A stretch of 64,000 nt of DNA, from positions 1 to 64,000 of the forward strand of contig CAZBLH010000001.1 of NCBI GenBank assembly GCA_964492775.1. The letters run 5' to 3'. This DNA comes from WRDS01 sp964492775 (GTDB taxonomy: Bacteria; Actinomycetota; Coriobacteriia; Anaerosomatales; PHET01). The notes beneath the pieces were generated by a model, which was not told where the DNA came from, searched no databases, and saw only the letters and a list, made by a program, of their open reading frames with translations. Shown here piece by piece: positions 42,866 to 50,401 of the stretch. Positions within the stretch are counted from its first letter, which is position 1, and every line of letters begins with the position of its first letter. The position numbers and the translations under genes were made by a program.

Positions 42866-43618
42866 ATGCTTGTTCTCGGACTCGACATCGGATCGCGGAG
42901 CGTTGATGCCGTCTGGCTCAACGAGCAAGGGTCCGTCATTCAATCGGCAGTTGCGGACTCCGGCTACGATCCGCAAGCCGTCGCGCGCCAGCTTGCCGAG
43001 CGACACCCGTTCGACCGCGTGGTCGCCACGGGATATGGCCGCCATGCTGCGAGGGAGGCGTTCTCCTGCAATGTTGTCACCGAGATCAAGGCGTACGCGG
43101 TAGGTGCGTCGAGGTTTTACCCGCAGGCGGCGAGCGTCCTCGATATCGGCGGCCAGGATACTAAGGTCATCTCCCTCGGCGAGGGCGGCAAGGTCGTCGA
43201 TTTCGAGATGAACGACAAGTGCGCCGCCGGGACTGGCAAGTTCCTCGAGGTCATGGCGCGGGCTCTGGGATTCACCCTGGAGGAGATGGCAGAGGCTGCG
43301 TTGACGGCTACGCGAGGAGTCCCAATCTCGAACATGTGCACAGTATTCGCCGAGAGCGAGGTCACAGGTCTCGTGCACCGTGGCGAGGACAGGCCCTCGA
43401 TTGCCCGGGGACTCCACGAGTCGATCGCCAAGCGCACGCTTGGGTCGCTCAGGCGCATCGGCGCGAAGGGGCCGCTGGTGTTCGCCGGCGGCGTCGCCAA
43501 GAACGCGGCGATGGTCGAGTTGATCGCGCAGGGCTTCGAGGGCGAGGTCATCGTGCCACCCGAGGCACAGACGGTCGGCGCTTACGGGGCGGCGCTCAGC
43601 GCTCAGGTCGCGCGGTAG
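42866..43618 (+). CDS. ATP-dependent activase/reductase for the double-cubane protein (HgdC/DCCP-R family)
   Basis: 250 aa, ATG with GGAGG 6 bp upstream. ASKHA fold: GLDIGSRSVDAVWL, VVATGYGRHAAREAF, VLDIGGQDTKVISL and GGVAKNAAMVELI. Cys in MNDKCAAGTGKFLEVM and NMCTVFAESEV supply the bridging [4Fe-4S] cluster of the homodimer. It couples ATP hydrolysis to electron transfer into the upstream reductase. The gene pair alone is the signature of the DCCP system, since CoA-transferase and dehydratase partners are absent. Confidence 0.9.
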   Translation: MLVLGLDIGSRSVDAVWLNEQGSVIQSAVADSGYDPQAVARQLAERHPFDRVVATGYGRHAAREAFSCNVVTEIKAYAVGASRFYPQAASVLDIGGQDTKVISLGEGGKVVDFEMNDKCAAGTGKFLEVMARALGFTLEEMAEAALTATRGVPISNMCTVFAESEVTGLVHRGEDRPSIARGLHESIAKRTLGSLRRIGAKGPLVFAGGVAKNAAMVELIAQGFEGEVIVPPEAQTVGAYGAALSAQVAR

Positions 43619-43672
43619 GCGCTACTCCACGCAGGACTTCCTGGTGTCATCGGGCCTCTACGCGCCTTCCAA

Positions 43673-44977
43673 TCAGACTCTCAGTCCTCGCGTGAAGCCC
43701 GGCGAGGCGGTGCCGAGACACGACTCGGCGGTGTAGCGCTCGGCACCAAGGAAAGCGCTTCGTTCTGCGCAGTCGAGTAGAAGCGGCATCAGGTCTGACC
43801 CGTGGATCGCGCCGAGGCAGCCCTTGATGCACTCCCGCTCGGCGAATCGTGAGACGTCGTCGTGCCATGCGGCGCCACCGGCGACCAGCAGCGGAACGGG
43901 TCCGCCTGCGTGGTAGAGGGGGCCCGAGGACGGCGTCTGGTGGTCGGCGGTCACGCAGACGACGATGTCGCCGGCGAGTAGCCGCTCCAGGTGCGGCGCG
44001 ATGGCTGCATCCAACGCCTCCATGATGTCGCGCTTGCGAGCGGGTGACTTGCGGTGACCGACATCATCAGGCAGCTTCGTATGAGCATGCACGAACTCGT
44101 GGCTGCCCCCCTCAAGTACTTCGATCCCGCGCCCGAGTGCTGCCGAGAACTCGCCTTCCAGCGTGTCGGCCTTCGGTGTCTCGATCACGTCCATGCCGAG
44201 GTAGTGCGCGAGTCCCCGGTACAGGCCACCGCGCGCGAGCGTCGCACCGCTCATGCCCGTGCGCTCCTCGAAAGGCACCGCTTGCGCTGAGCCGGAGGCG
44301 ACCCACTTCACGACCGCAGTGTCGAGCGGCCGACCGGCTAGCCGTGCTCGGCTCTCGCGCATCCATTCGTTGAGCGTGTGTGCGGTCTTGTCGGCAGCTT
44401 CGAGGTCGTTCGCCTCAGCCCAGGGCATTACCTCCCGGACAGCCGCGTCGGCACGTAGTGGGTCGGCGTCGGTCACCTCGGGAGAGAGGGGCGAGTGGTC
44501 GACCGAGCGCATGAAGAGCAGACCCTGCGCTCCGCCGGTGTGGACGAACTTCGTGTACACGCCGTCGATCTCGCCGCCGAGGTCTACGTCGGCGTTCACC
44601 GGCTCGCCAGCGCGCGGGTCGGGCCGCTCGGCCACCCACAGCACGCCATCGCGCTCCTCGGCGCGCACGAAACTCGCTCGGCAGACGAGCTTGCCGGGGT
44701 CGGGAACCATGCCTTCACCGGCGGCCTCGATCCAGCCACGCCCCGGGAACTCCTCGGCCGGGTATCCGAACAGGACGAAGTGTGCGAGCGGCGAGGTCGG
44801 CGCTCGACCCGGGCCGAGCGGCCACATCAGCCCGCAGGACCCGGACGCCGTGAGCGCATCGACCGCGGGAGTCTCGGCGGCCTCGAGAGGGGTGAGCCCG
44901 CCGAGCTCGGCGTGCTGCCGGTCTCCAAGCCCATCGAGCACGATCAGAAGGATCGGGAGGCCTGCTCGGCGATTCAT
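43673..44977 (-). CDS. Alkaline-phosphatase-superfamily protein, archaeal-type phosphoglycerate mutase-like (ApgM-like)
   Basis: 434 aa. LIVLDGLGDRQHAELGGLTPLEAAETPAVD at the start and VTADHQTPSSGPLYHAGGPVPLLV near the end carry the metal ligands of this superfamily. Compared with ApgM, the usual PGSDTAH segment containing the phospho-Ser reads APTSPLAHFVLFGY: a Ser is present but the neighbouring Asp is replaced. It may be a mutase or a divergent phosphohydrolase. It overlaps the PP-loop gene by 4 bp, which argues for a specialised pathway rather than glycolysis. Confidence 0.75.
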   Translation of the reverse strand: MNRRAGLPILLIVLDGLGDRQHAELGGLTPLEAAETPAVDALTASGSCGLMWPLGPGRAPTSPLAHFVLFGYPAEEFPGRGWIEAAGEGMVPDPGKLVCRASFVRAEERDGVLWVAERPDPRAGEPVNADVDLGGEIDGVYTKFVHTGGAQGLLFMRSVDHSPLSPEVTDADPLRADAAVREVMPWAEANDLEAADKTAHTLNEWMRESRARLAGRPLDTAVVKWVASGSAQAVPFEERTGMSGATLARGGLYRGLAHYLGMDVIETPKADTLEGEFSAALGRGIEVLEGGSHEFVHAHTKLPDDVGHRKSPARKRDIMEALDAAIAPHLERLLAGDIVVCVTADHQTPSSGPLYHAGGPVPLLVAGGAAWHDDVSRFAERECIKGCLGAIHGSDLMPLLLDCAERSAFLGAERYTAESCLGTASPGFTRGLRV

Positions 44978-45714
44978 CTAGCCTCGGCTCCTTGCAGGAT
45001 GTCGCTGACGATAGGCTCCCAAACGACGCTGCAGTTGCCCGTTGCGAGCACGGCGGCGATTCGGTGGCCTAGGGGCAGGAGGTACTCAGCGATCAGTTCC
45101 GGAGGAGCGACAGCGGTGGCGCATCCGTCGATGTCTCGCTCGTTGCCAGACAGGACGCAGGAGAGCTGCGGTGATCCGCCGGGCCATGATTCGCCGAGAA
45201 TCGCTTCCACGCCCTCACGTGATGAGACCGCACGCAGTGGCAGCGCTAGCTCGAGGTCGACGCTGCCGAGCACGGCGACGTAGGTGTCGAGAACGGGCGC
45301 TGCCTGATTCGCCTTGATGCGGCCGTCGTGAGACTCGCGCTCGCCTGAGATGACGACGCCAGCACCGTGACGCTGGGCGATGGGGATGCGCATGAGATGC
45401 AGGTAGAGGTGGCAGCCGACGCACGGCAGCCAGCGCCCGTACCGCTCGGCAAGCACCGAGCTGAAGCGCCCGTTCACTGCTGCCCAGAGCGCCGGGTCAG
45501 CCGTCAGCTCGATCTCCAGCAGTTCGACGCCGTGTCGATCCGCGAGCTCCTTGCGCAGATACTCGACGTTGGCCTCGATGCCTGCGAAGTCTCCGTACTC
45601 AGTGCCCGTGGAGACGTACGTGGGTAACATGCGGTCGAGCTCCGGATGAAGCTCTGCGAATCGCAGCGCAGCCGCGATGCTGTCGGCTCCCGAAATCTCG
45701 GCGACAGCGAGCAT
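44974..45714 (-). CDS. Predicted ATP pyrophosphatase (PP-loop superfamily) of unknown substrate
   Basis: 246 aa from the ATG at 45714 with GAGGGGG upstream; the frame extends to 45948 but that part lies in the next gene. The N-terminus MLAVAEISGADSIAAALRF holds a PP-loop-like SGxDS. Further conserved-looking blocks are TYVSTGTEYGDFAG, LPCVGCHLYLHLMRIPIAQ and VVISGERESHDGRIKANQ. PP-loop enzymes adenylate a substrate for thiolation or amidation. I cannot name the acceptor. It sits between a TIM-barrel gene (16 bp) and the PGM-like gene (4-bp overlap). Confidence 0.65.
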   Translation of the reverse strand: MLAVAEISGADSIAAALRFAELHPELDRMLPTYVSTGTEYGDFAGIEANVEYLRKELADRHGVELLEIELTADPALWAAVNGRFSSVLAERYGRWLPCVGCHLYLHLMRIPIAQRHGAGVVISGERESHDGRIKANQAAPVLDTYVAVLGSVDLELALPLRAVSSREGVEAILGESWPGGSPQLSCVLSGNERDIDGCATAVAPPELIAEYLLPLGHRIAAVLATGNCSVVWEPIVSDILQGAEAR

Positions 45715-45730
45715 CGCTTTCCCCCTCGTG

Positions 45731-46525
45731 TCAGGCGGTGACCAGTCGCCTAGAAGGGTACCGCACATCGAGGAATGCCGAGAGGAGCGCGCGGGTGTGT
45801 CGCACGTCATCGGGCTTGGTGAGTTCGATCGTCCACCACGGGCAACCGACGTCGCATAGGGCCTCGAGCGCGGGCGCGATTCCCTGTAGGTCCTCGGGCG
45901 CATGATGTCCCGCTTCATCTTCATGGCCGTAGACGTGCGCGCCCTCAATCAACTCGCCGAGCTCCCGTACGGTGGTCTCGGCCGAGTGTCCGGCACGAGC
46001 CGCGTCACTTGAGACCGCATGGCCGACGTCGAACGTGACACGCGCCCCGGTCGTCTGGACAAGGTCAACGAATGCGTCAGGTTCGCTCGTCAACCCCCAA
46101 CGCAGGTTCTCCAGGCAGACCGTGACGCTGCGTTCGGCACCGTATGCGACCAGTTCGGCGATACGGGAGCGGGCGTTGGCAAGGCGCCGAGTCCCCCGAG
46201 AGGCTGAGGGGAGAGCGGCATGCATGGTCATCACCGAATGGCGCTCGGCGGACATCAGGTCGATGAGCACCTTCATCGACTCCAGTGCTTGATCTCCGGC
46301 GTGGCGGTGGCTGATCTCCTCGTGGCACAGCTGGAAGTGCAGCCTCGTGCCGAGCGATGCGCCCGAGAGTGCGCGCACGCGAGACGCCTGTCCGACCGCC
46401 GCGTGGAGCGCTCCGGGACGCGCGGTCACCTCGACGCCGCTGGGAGAACAGCACTCGCTCGCAAGCCCGACGGCAGCCGTGTCTGTCGTCGATGCGTGTC
46501 GGACGATAGCGAGGGTGGGACGCAT
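45731..46525 (-). CDS. Xylose-isomerase-like TIM-barrel protein
   Basis: 264 aa from an ATG at 46525; an ATG at 46534 is equally possible and no clear ribosome-binding site is seen for either (TAGAAT sits right upstream, so a leaderless transcript is conceivable). AP-endonuclease-2/sugar-isomerase-type pattern: SVTVCLENLRWGL, ARVTFDVGHAVSS and GAHVYGHEDEAGHHAPE, which supply Glu, Asp and His metal ligands. Likely an isomerase, epimerase or hydrolase. First gene of the three-gene minus-strand cassette. Confidence 0.75.
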   Translation of the reverse strand: MRPTLAIVRHASTTDTAAVGLASECCSPSGVEVTARPGALHAAVGQASRVRALSGASLGTRLHFQLCHEEISHRHAGDQALESMKVLIDLMSAERHSVMTMHAALPSASRGTRRLANARSRIAELVAYGAERSVTVCLENLRWGLTSEPDAFVDLVQTTGARVTFDVGHAVSSDAARAGHSAETTVRELGELIEGAHVYGHEDEAGHHAPEDLQGIAPALEALCDVGCPWWTIELTKPDDVRHTRALLSAFLDVRYPSRRLVTA

Positions 46526-46600
46526 ACGGCGCATTCTATCAGATGAGACTATGTCTTGCATAAGCTCACCGTGAATCGCCGTCTCAGGGGGCTGAGATCG

Positions 46601-47914
46601 CTAGGCCACCGAGCCCGCTTCACTGCCGGAGATGTCGAGAACGCTGCCATCCTCGGCATATTCCCGATTCTCGTACATCTGGAAATCGGCACGCGTGAGC
46701 AGGGACTCTGTCGTCTCTCCCTGCCGCCGGATCACCGTGCCGAGACTGGCATGCACGACGACCTCGCCACCGGGAACGGCGATCGGCTGCGAGATTTCGT
46801 CGGCGAGTTTGTCGGCGACGGTATCGAGGCAGCCGGCGTCGGGGATGTTCGGCAGGACCACCACGAACTCGTCGCCTCCATAACGAGCGACGGTGTCCGT
46901 TTCTCTGAGAGCACGCTCGAGACGGTTGCCGATGACCTGGAGCACGCGGTCGCCGATCACGTGACCGTAGGTGTCGTTGACGGGCTTGAAGTCCTTCAGG
47001 TCCATGAATATCAGGCCCACAAGCTCGTCGTACCGGTCGGAGCGAGAGGCCAAGGTGTCGAGCACTTCGTGCAGAGCCGTACGGTTCGGCAGCCCGGTGA
47101 GCGCGTCGTGGAAGGCGAGGTGTCGTATCAGCCGCTCTGCCCTGACGCGCTCGGAGATATCCCGTATCGATGCCAGCACTACCTGCCCGTCCGGCGACTC
47201 GATCAGCCGAGCATAGACTTCCTGATGGACGGTGAGTCCATCCGTACCGTCGCGCTCGTTCTCGAACCGGGCCTGTCGATGTCGAAACAGTTGTGCTATT
47301 CGGGCCGGAGCGGCATCAGCATCGCCAATCCACTGCCATGGCAGATCGCAATCGGGCACATCTCCACAGAGCACCTTCGCCTGCTCCCGGTACACGGGAT
47401 TCGCGTAAATGAGGTTCCCGTCGAGGGTGTGCGCCACGATGCCGTCGAGCGAGTTGTCGAGCAGGAAGCGGTAGGTGTCGGTCTCGTGGGCCGCGTCCAT
47501 GGTGTGGCCGACCTCGTGAGCTATCAGCACATAGAACCCTGTGCCGAGATCGTCATCGTGCCTGGTCGCTACGAAGTTGCCGAGAAGCTCTGAACCGTCT
47601 CCACGGATGATCCTCGCGGTGAACGAGCGCGGCTCGGCGTGACAATGGGCTAGCTCATCTCGTACGAGCGGCACGTCCTGGGCGGCGAAGACCGCGTCCA
47701 GACCCTTGCCGGCAAGCGTCTCGGCGGCGCAGAGCTCAAGCGCCTTCCGATTCGCGTCGAGGACGGAGTGGTTGTCGTCGAGCACGAGGCAAGCGGCGCC
47801 GAGGGACTCGACGAGTTCTCGCACACCTATCATGGACCAAGCGTCTATGGCCCTTCCCCCTGTTCCCCGTGAAAGCCGCTGTTCGTAGGCCGACTCCAAT
47901 TGTCTGCAACACAT
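46601..47914 (-). CDS. Diguanylate cyclase with two PAS domains
   Basis: 437 aa as the longest frame. PAS 1 (about 40-130), PAS 2 (about 145-265, FLLDNSLDGIVAHTLDGNLIYAN) and a C-terminal GGDEF domain: HDALTGLPNRTALHEVL, IFMDLKDFKPVNDTYGHVIGD and intact active site YGGDEF. It makes cyclic di-GMP; no TM, so cytosolic sensing. Start uncertain: neither the ATG at 47914 nor that at 47833 has a well-spaced ribosome-binding site. No EAL domain here. Confidence 0.9.
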   Translation of the reverse strand: MCCRQLESAYEQRLSRGTGGRAIDAWSMIGVRELVESLGAACLVLDDNHSVLDANRKALELCAAETLAGKGLDAVFAAQDVPLVRDELAHCHAEPRSFTARIIRGDGSELLGNFVATRHDDDLGTGFYVLIAHEVGHTMDAAHETDTYRFLLDNSLDGIVAHTLDGNLIYANPVYREQAKVLCGDVPDCDLPWQWIGDADAAPARIAQLFRHRQARFENERDGTDGLTVHQEVYARLIESPDGQVVLASIRDISERVRAERLIRHLAFHDALTGLPNRTALHEVLDTLASRSDRYDELVGLIFMDLKDFKPVNDTYGHVIGDRVLQVIGNRLERALRETDTVARYGGDEFVVVLPNIPDAGCLDTVADKLADEISQPIAVPGGEVVVHASLGTVIRRQGETTESLLTRADFQMYENREYAEDGSVLDISGSEAGSVA

Positions 47915-48044
47915 CTATATATCGGAGTTCTTGGCCGCCGCATATACAGTAATCCCGTTCTTTTTTTCCACGGGGGTTCTGCTGGTCCTCGTTGCCGTAT
48001 CGGTGGGCATGCACCACTCAGCCGTTTGGCGCACGTGGCTCGGC

Positions 48045-48056
48045 TATACTCGGCAG
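48045..48056 (+). promoter_or_regulatory. Putative -10 and GC-rich discriminator of serS
   Basis: TATACT (48045-48050) is followed by CGGC, about 50 bp before the serS start. No good -35 is visible. The same TATACTCG[C/G]C core occurs before the tRNA-Ser(GGA) and tRNA-Ser(CGA) genes in this window. Confidence 0.45.
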
Positions 48057-48097
48057 TGTCGTGACCACGTCCATCGTCGTTTGCAGGAGGGCCAAGT

Positions 48098-49375
48098 ATG
48101 CTCGACGCCCGTTTCGTCCGAGAGAATCCCGACCTCGTGAGAGCGGCGATGTCGTCTCGCAACTCGGCATGGGACGTTGACGCATTCATGCGCTTGGACG
48201 AGGACAGGCGGCGCCTTATCGGCGAGACCGAGGCGCTGCAGGCACAGCGTAACGACTCCTCGAAGGCGATCGGCGCGCTTATGCAACGGGGGCGCAGCGA
48301 AGAGGCCGAGGCCGCCAAGGCGTCGGTTCGCGAGATCAACGAGCGCGTCAAGCTCCTCGAGGACGAGCTCGAGCGGATCGCCGAGACCGCACAGGGCCTC
48401 CTGCTCGAAGCACCGAACCTGCCTGACGAAAGCGTGCCGTGCGGCGCCGACGAGGACGACAACGTCGAGGTTCGCCGGTGGGGCGCACCCCGCGAGTTCG
48501 GGTTCGAGCCGAAGCCGCACTGGGACCTCGGCCCCGAGCTCGGCATCATCGACTTCGAGCGCGGCGTGAAGCTCGCCGAGTCGCGCTTCGTAGTGCTGCG
48601 CGGCTGGGGCGCGCGCCTCTCGCGTGCGCTCATCAACTTCATGCTCGATACCCACGCCGAGTCCGGCTACATGGAGTGGGCTCCGCCGGTTCTGGCCAAC
48701 ACCGACACGCTGACCGGCACGGGGCAGCTCCCGAAGTTCGCTGAGGACCTCTACCGCACGACAGAGGGGCTATATCTTATCCCCACCGCCGAGGTGCAGC
48801 TCACTAACCTCCACCGTGACGAGGTTCTCGAGGCCTCCGACCTGCCACTCCACTACACCGCGCATACGCCGTGCTTCCGCGAGGAAGCGGGCGCAGCCGG
48901 GCGCGACACGCGGGGGCTCATCCGCGTGCACCAATTCGACAAGGTCGAGCTGGTGAAGTTCGCGCGCCCCGAGCAGTCATTCGAGGCGCTCGAAGCGATG
49001 GTCGGCGATGCCGAGCGCATCCTCCAGAAGCTCGGCCTGCCCTACCGGACGATTGTGCTTTGTACCGGTGATATGGGCTTCTCGGCAGCTAAGACCTACG
49101 ACATCGAGGTCTGGATGCCGAGCTACGCCGGGTACAAGGAGATCTCGTCCTGCAGCAACTGCACGGACTTCCAAGCGCGCCGCGCGCGCATCAAGTTCCG
49201 CTCACCAGGCGAGTTCAAGGGGTCGCGCCTCGTGCACACGCTCAACGGGAGTGGTGTCGCGGTCGGCCGATGCCTAGCGGCCATCATCGAGAACTACCAG
49301 CGCGAGGATGGTTCGCTCGAGGTTCCCGAGGCGCTGCGGCCCTATTTGGGTGGGATTACCGAGATCTCGGCGTAG
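48098..49375 (+). CDS. serS: Seryl-tRNA synthetase
   Basis: 425 aa, ATG with AGGAGG upstream. Starts MLDARFVRENPDLVRAAM, then the long coiled-coil tRNA-binding arm (about 35-105). Class II catalytic core: GARLSRALINFML (motif 1), TPCFREEAGAAGRDTRGLIRVHQFDKVEL (motif 2) and NGSGVAVGRCLAAIIENYQ (motif 3), with LIPTAEVQLTNLH. Charges all serine tRNAs, four of which are encoded within the next 16 kb. No T-box-like leader can be made out in the ~180 bp upstream. Confidence 0.97.
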   Translation: MLDARFVRENPDLVRAAMSSRNSAWDVDAFMRLDEDRRRLIGETEALQAQRNDSSKAIGALMQRGRSEEAEAAKASVREINERVKLLEDELERIAETAQGLLLEAPNLPDESVPCGADEDDNVEVRRWGAPREFGFEPKPHWDLGPELGIIDFERGVKLAESRFVVLRGWGARLSRALINFMLDTHAESGYMEWAPPVLANTDTLTGTGQLPKFAEDLYRTTEGLYLIPTAEVQLTNLHRDEVLEASDLPLHYTAHTPCFREEAGAAGRDTRGLIRVHQFDKVELVKFARPEQSFEALEAMVGDAERILQKLGLPYRTIVLCTGDMGFSAAKTYDIEVWMPSYAGYKEISSCSNCTDFQARRARIKFRSPGEFKGSRLVHTLNGSGVAVGRCLAAIIENYQREDGSLEVPEALRPYLGGITEISA

Positions 49376-49381
49376 GAGCGG

Positions 49382-50209
49382 TCACATCCGGGTGACGTGG
49401 CGGAAGATGCCGACCATGTAGGTGTCGCCCGTGTGCTTCGCTGGCCAGACGTCGAGCACCCCGTACAGGTCGGTGCCATCAAATGCCCGAAGCTTCACCG
49501 AGGACTCGGAGAGAGTTGCGCCGAGGTCGATCACGAGGTGCCGACGGTCCACACCCTGGTCGGCGAAGGCGGGGTGCAGGAAGGATCCGGCAGCCGTGTT
49601 GCGCATGGACCCGGTGGCGCGCAGTATCTGCCTGAGGCGGCGGTTCACCCCGTAGATGGTCTGCTTGTCGAGGAACGCCATCGGCGCGGGAAAGTGCTCG
49701 AACGCGGCCGAGTGCATGCAATCGGCGGACTCGTCAGAGGCTGGTACCGAGCCGCTGTTCCGGTTCTCTCCAGTGTCGTCCCGCTCGCTGAACTCGAGGA
49801 GCACGGCACCATCGATGCGGCTGGCAAAACACACCATAGCCGGCCGCTGGTCTGGTCCGAAACGAATCGGACAATGCTCACCGACCACGAGGTGCTCTCC
49901 GGTGAGCGTGTGAATCCTGACCGAGCACCGTCCGGCCGCATCATCAGCCGAGAAGGGTTCACCCAAGGCTCTGCCGAGCTCCGCACGGTATTCGGGAGGC
50001 ACAATCTCCTCCATCGGGGTGCCCGGACGAGAGCGTTCTGGTCCCAGGGTGCGCGCTGCCACTGTGTTCACGTAGAGCAGCTCGTCGGCGTCGTAGATGG
50101 CAGTGGGGACGGGAAGCGAGTCCAGCACCGCCTGCTCCAGACAGCACTGGTCCGCGGGGGTGTTGTCTCTTGGGTTCACGCTGCTGGGGCCGCTCTCTGC
50201 TGTGACCAC
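49382..50209 (-). CDS. PAS-domain protein without output domain
   Basis: 275 aa, GTG start, convergent with serS (6 bp between stops). Two PAS-like modules: residues ~25-130 (VLDSLPVPTAIYDADELLYVN) and ~165-270 (EHFPAPMAFLDKQTIYGVNRRLRQIL). No kinase, cyclase or DNA-binding domain follows. It may act as a ligand- or redox-sensing partner for another signalling protein. Cys near positions 22-23 (QCCLEQ) are notable. Function unknown. Confidence 0.7.
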   Translation of the reverse strand: MVTAESGPSSVNPRDNTPADQCCLEQAVLDSLPVPTAIYDADELLYVNTVAARTLGPERSRPGTPMEEIVPPEYRAELGRALGEPFSADDAAGRCSVRIHTLTGEHLVVGEHCPIRFGPDQRPAMVCFASRIDGAVLLEFSERDDTGENRNSGSVPASDESADCMHSAAFEHFPAPMAFLDKQTIYGVNRRLRQILRATGSMRNTAAGSFLHPAFADQGVDRRHLVIDLGATLSESSVKLRAFDGTDLYGVLDVWPAKHTGDTYMVGIFRHVTRM

Positions 50210-50401
50210 GAACCGATGGGTGAGACTCTACCAGACGGTACTCACATAAGGCATCTTAACACATCGTAAGAATGAGTTAGAGTCGTTCGCTTACCCTCCA
50301 TGGTGAGAGGCTACTGGTGCGCTGGAGCGCGAACGGGAACACTCACCTCGTGAACCGCCGTCACGCAGGGCCGTCGTTGGCTCGGCGGGAGAGGAGAGCA
50401 C

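Noticed and set aside
41419..42939. 506-aa minus-strand frame opposite the double-cubane reductase
   Set aside because: Antisense of a gene with conserved Cys motifs and a good ribosome-binding site; no motif in the antisense product.
47915..48097. T-box leader upstream of serS
   Set aside because: Only about 180 bp, with no T-box consensus, specifier stem or antiterminator/terminator pair that I could make out.
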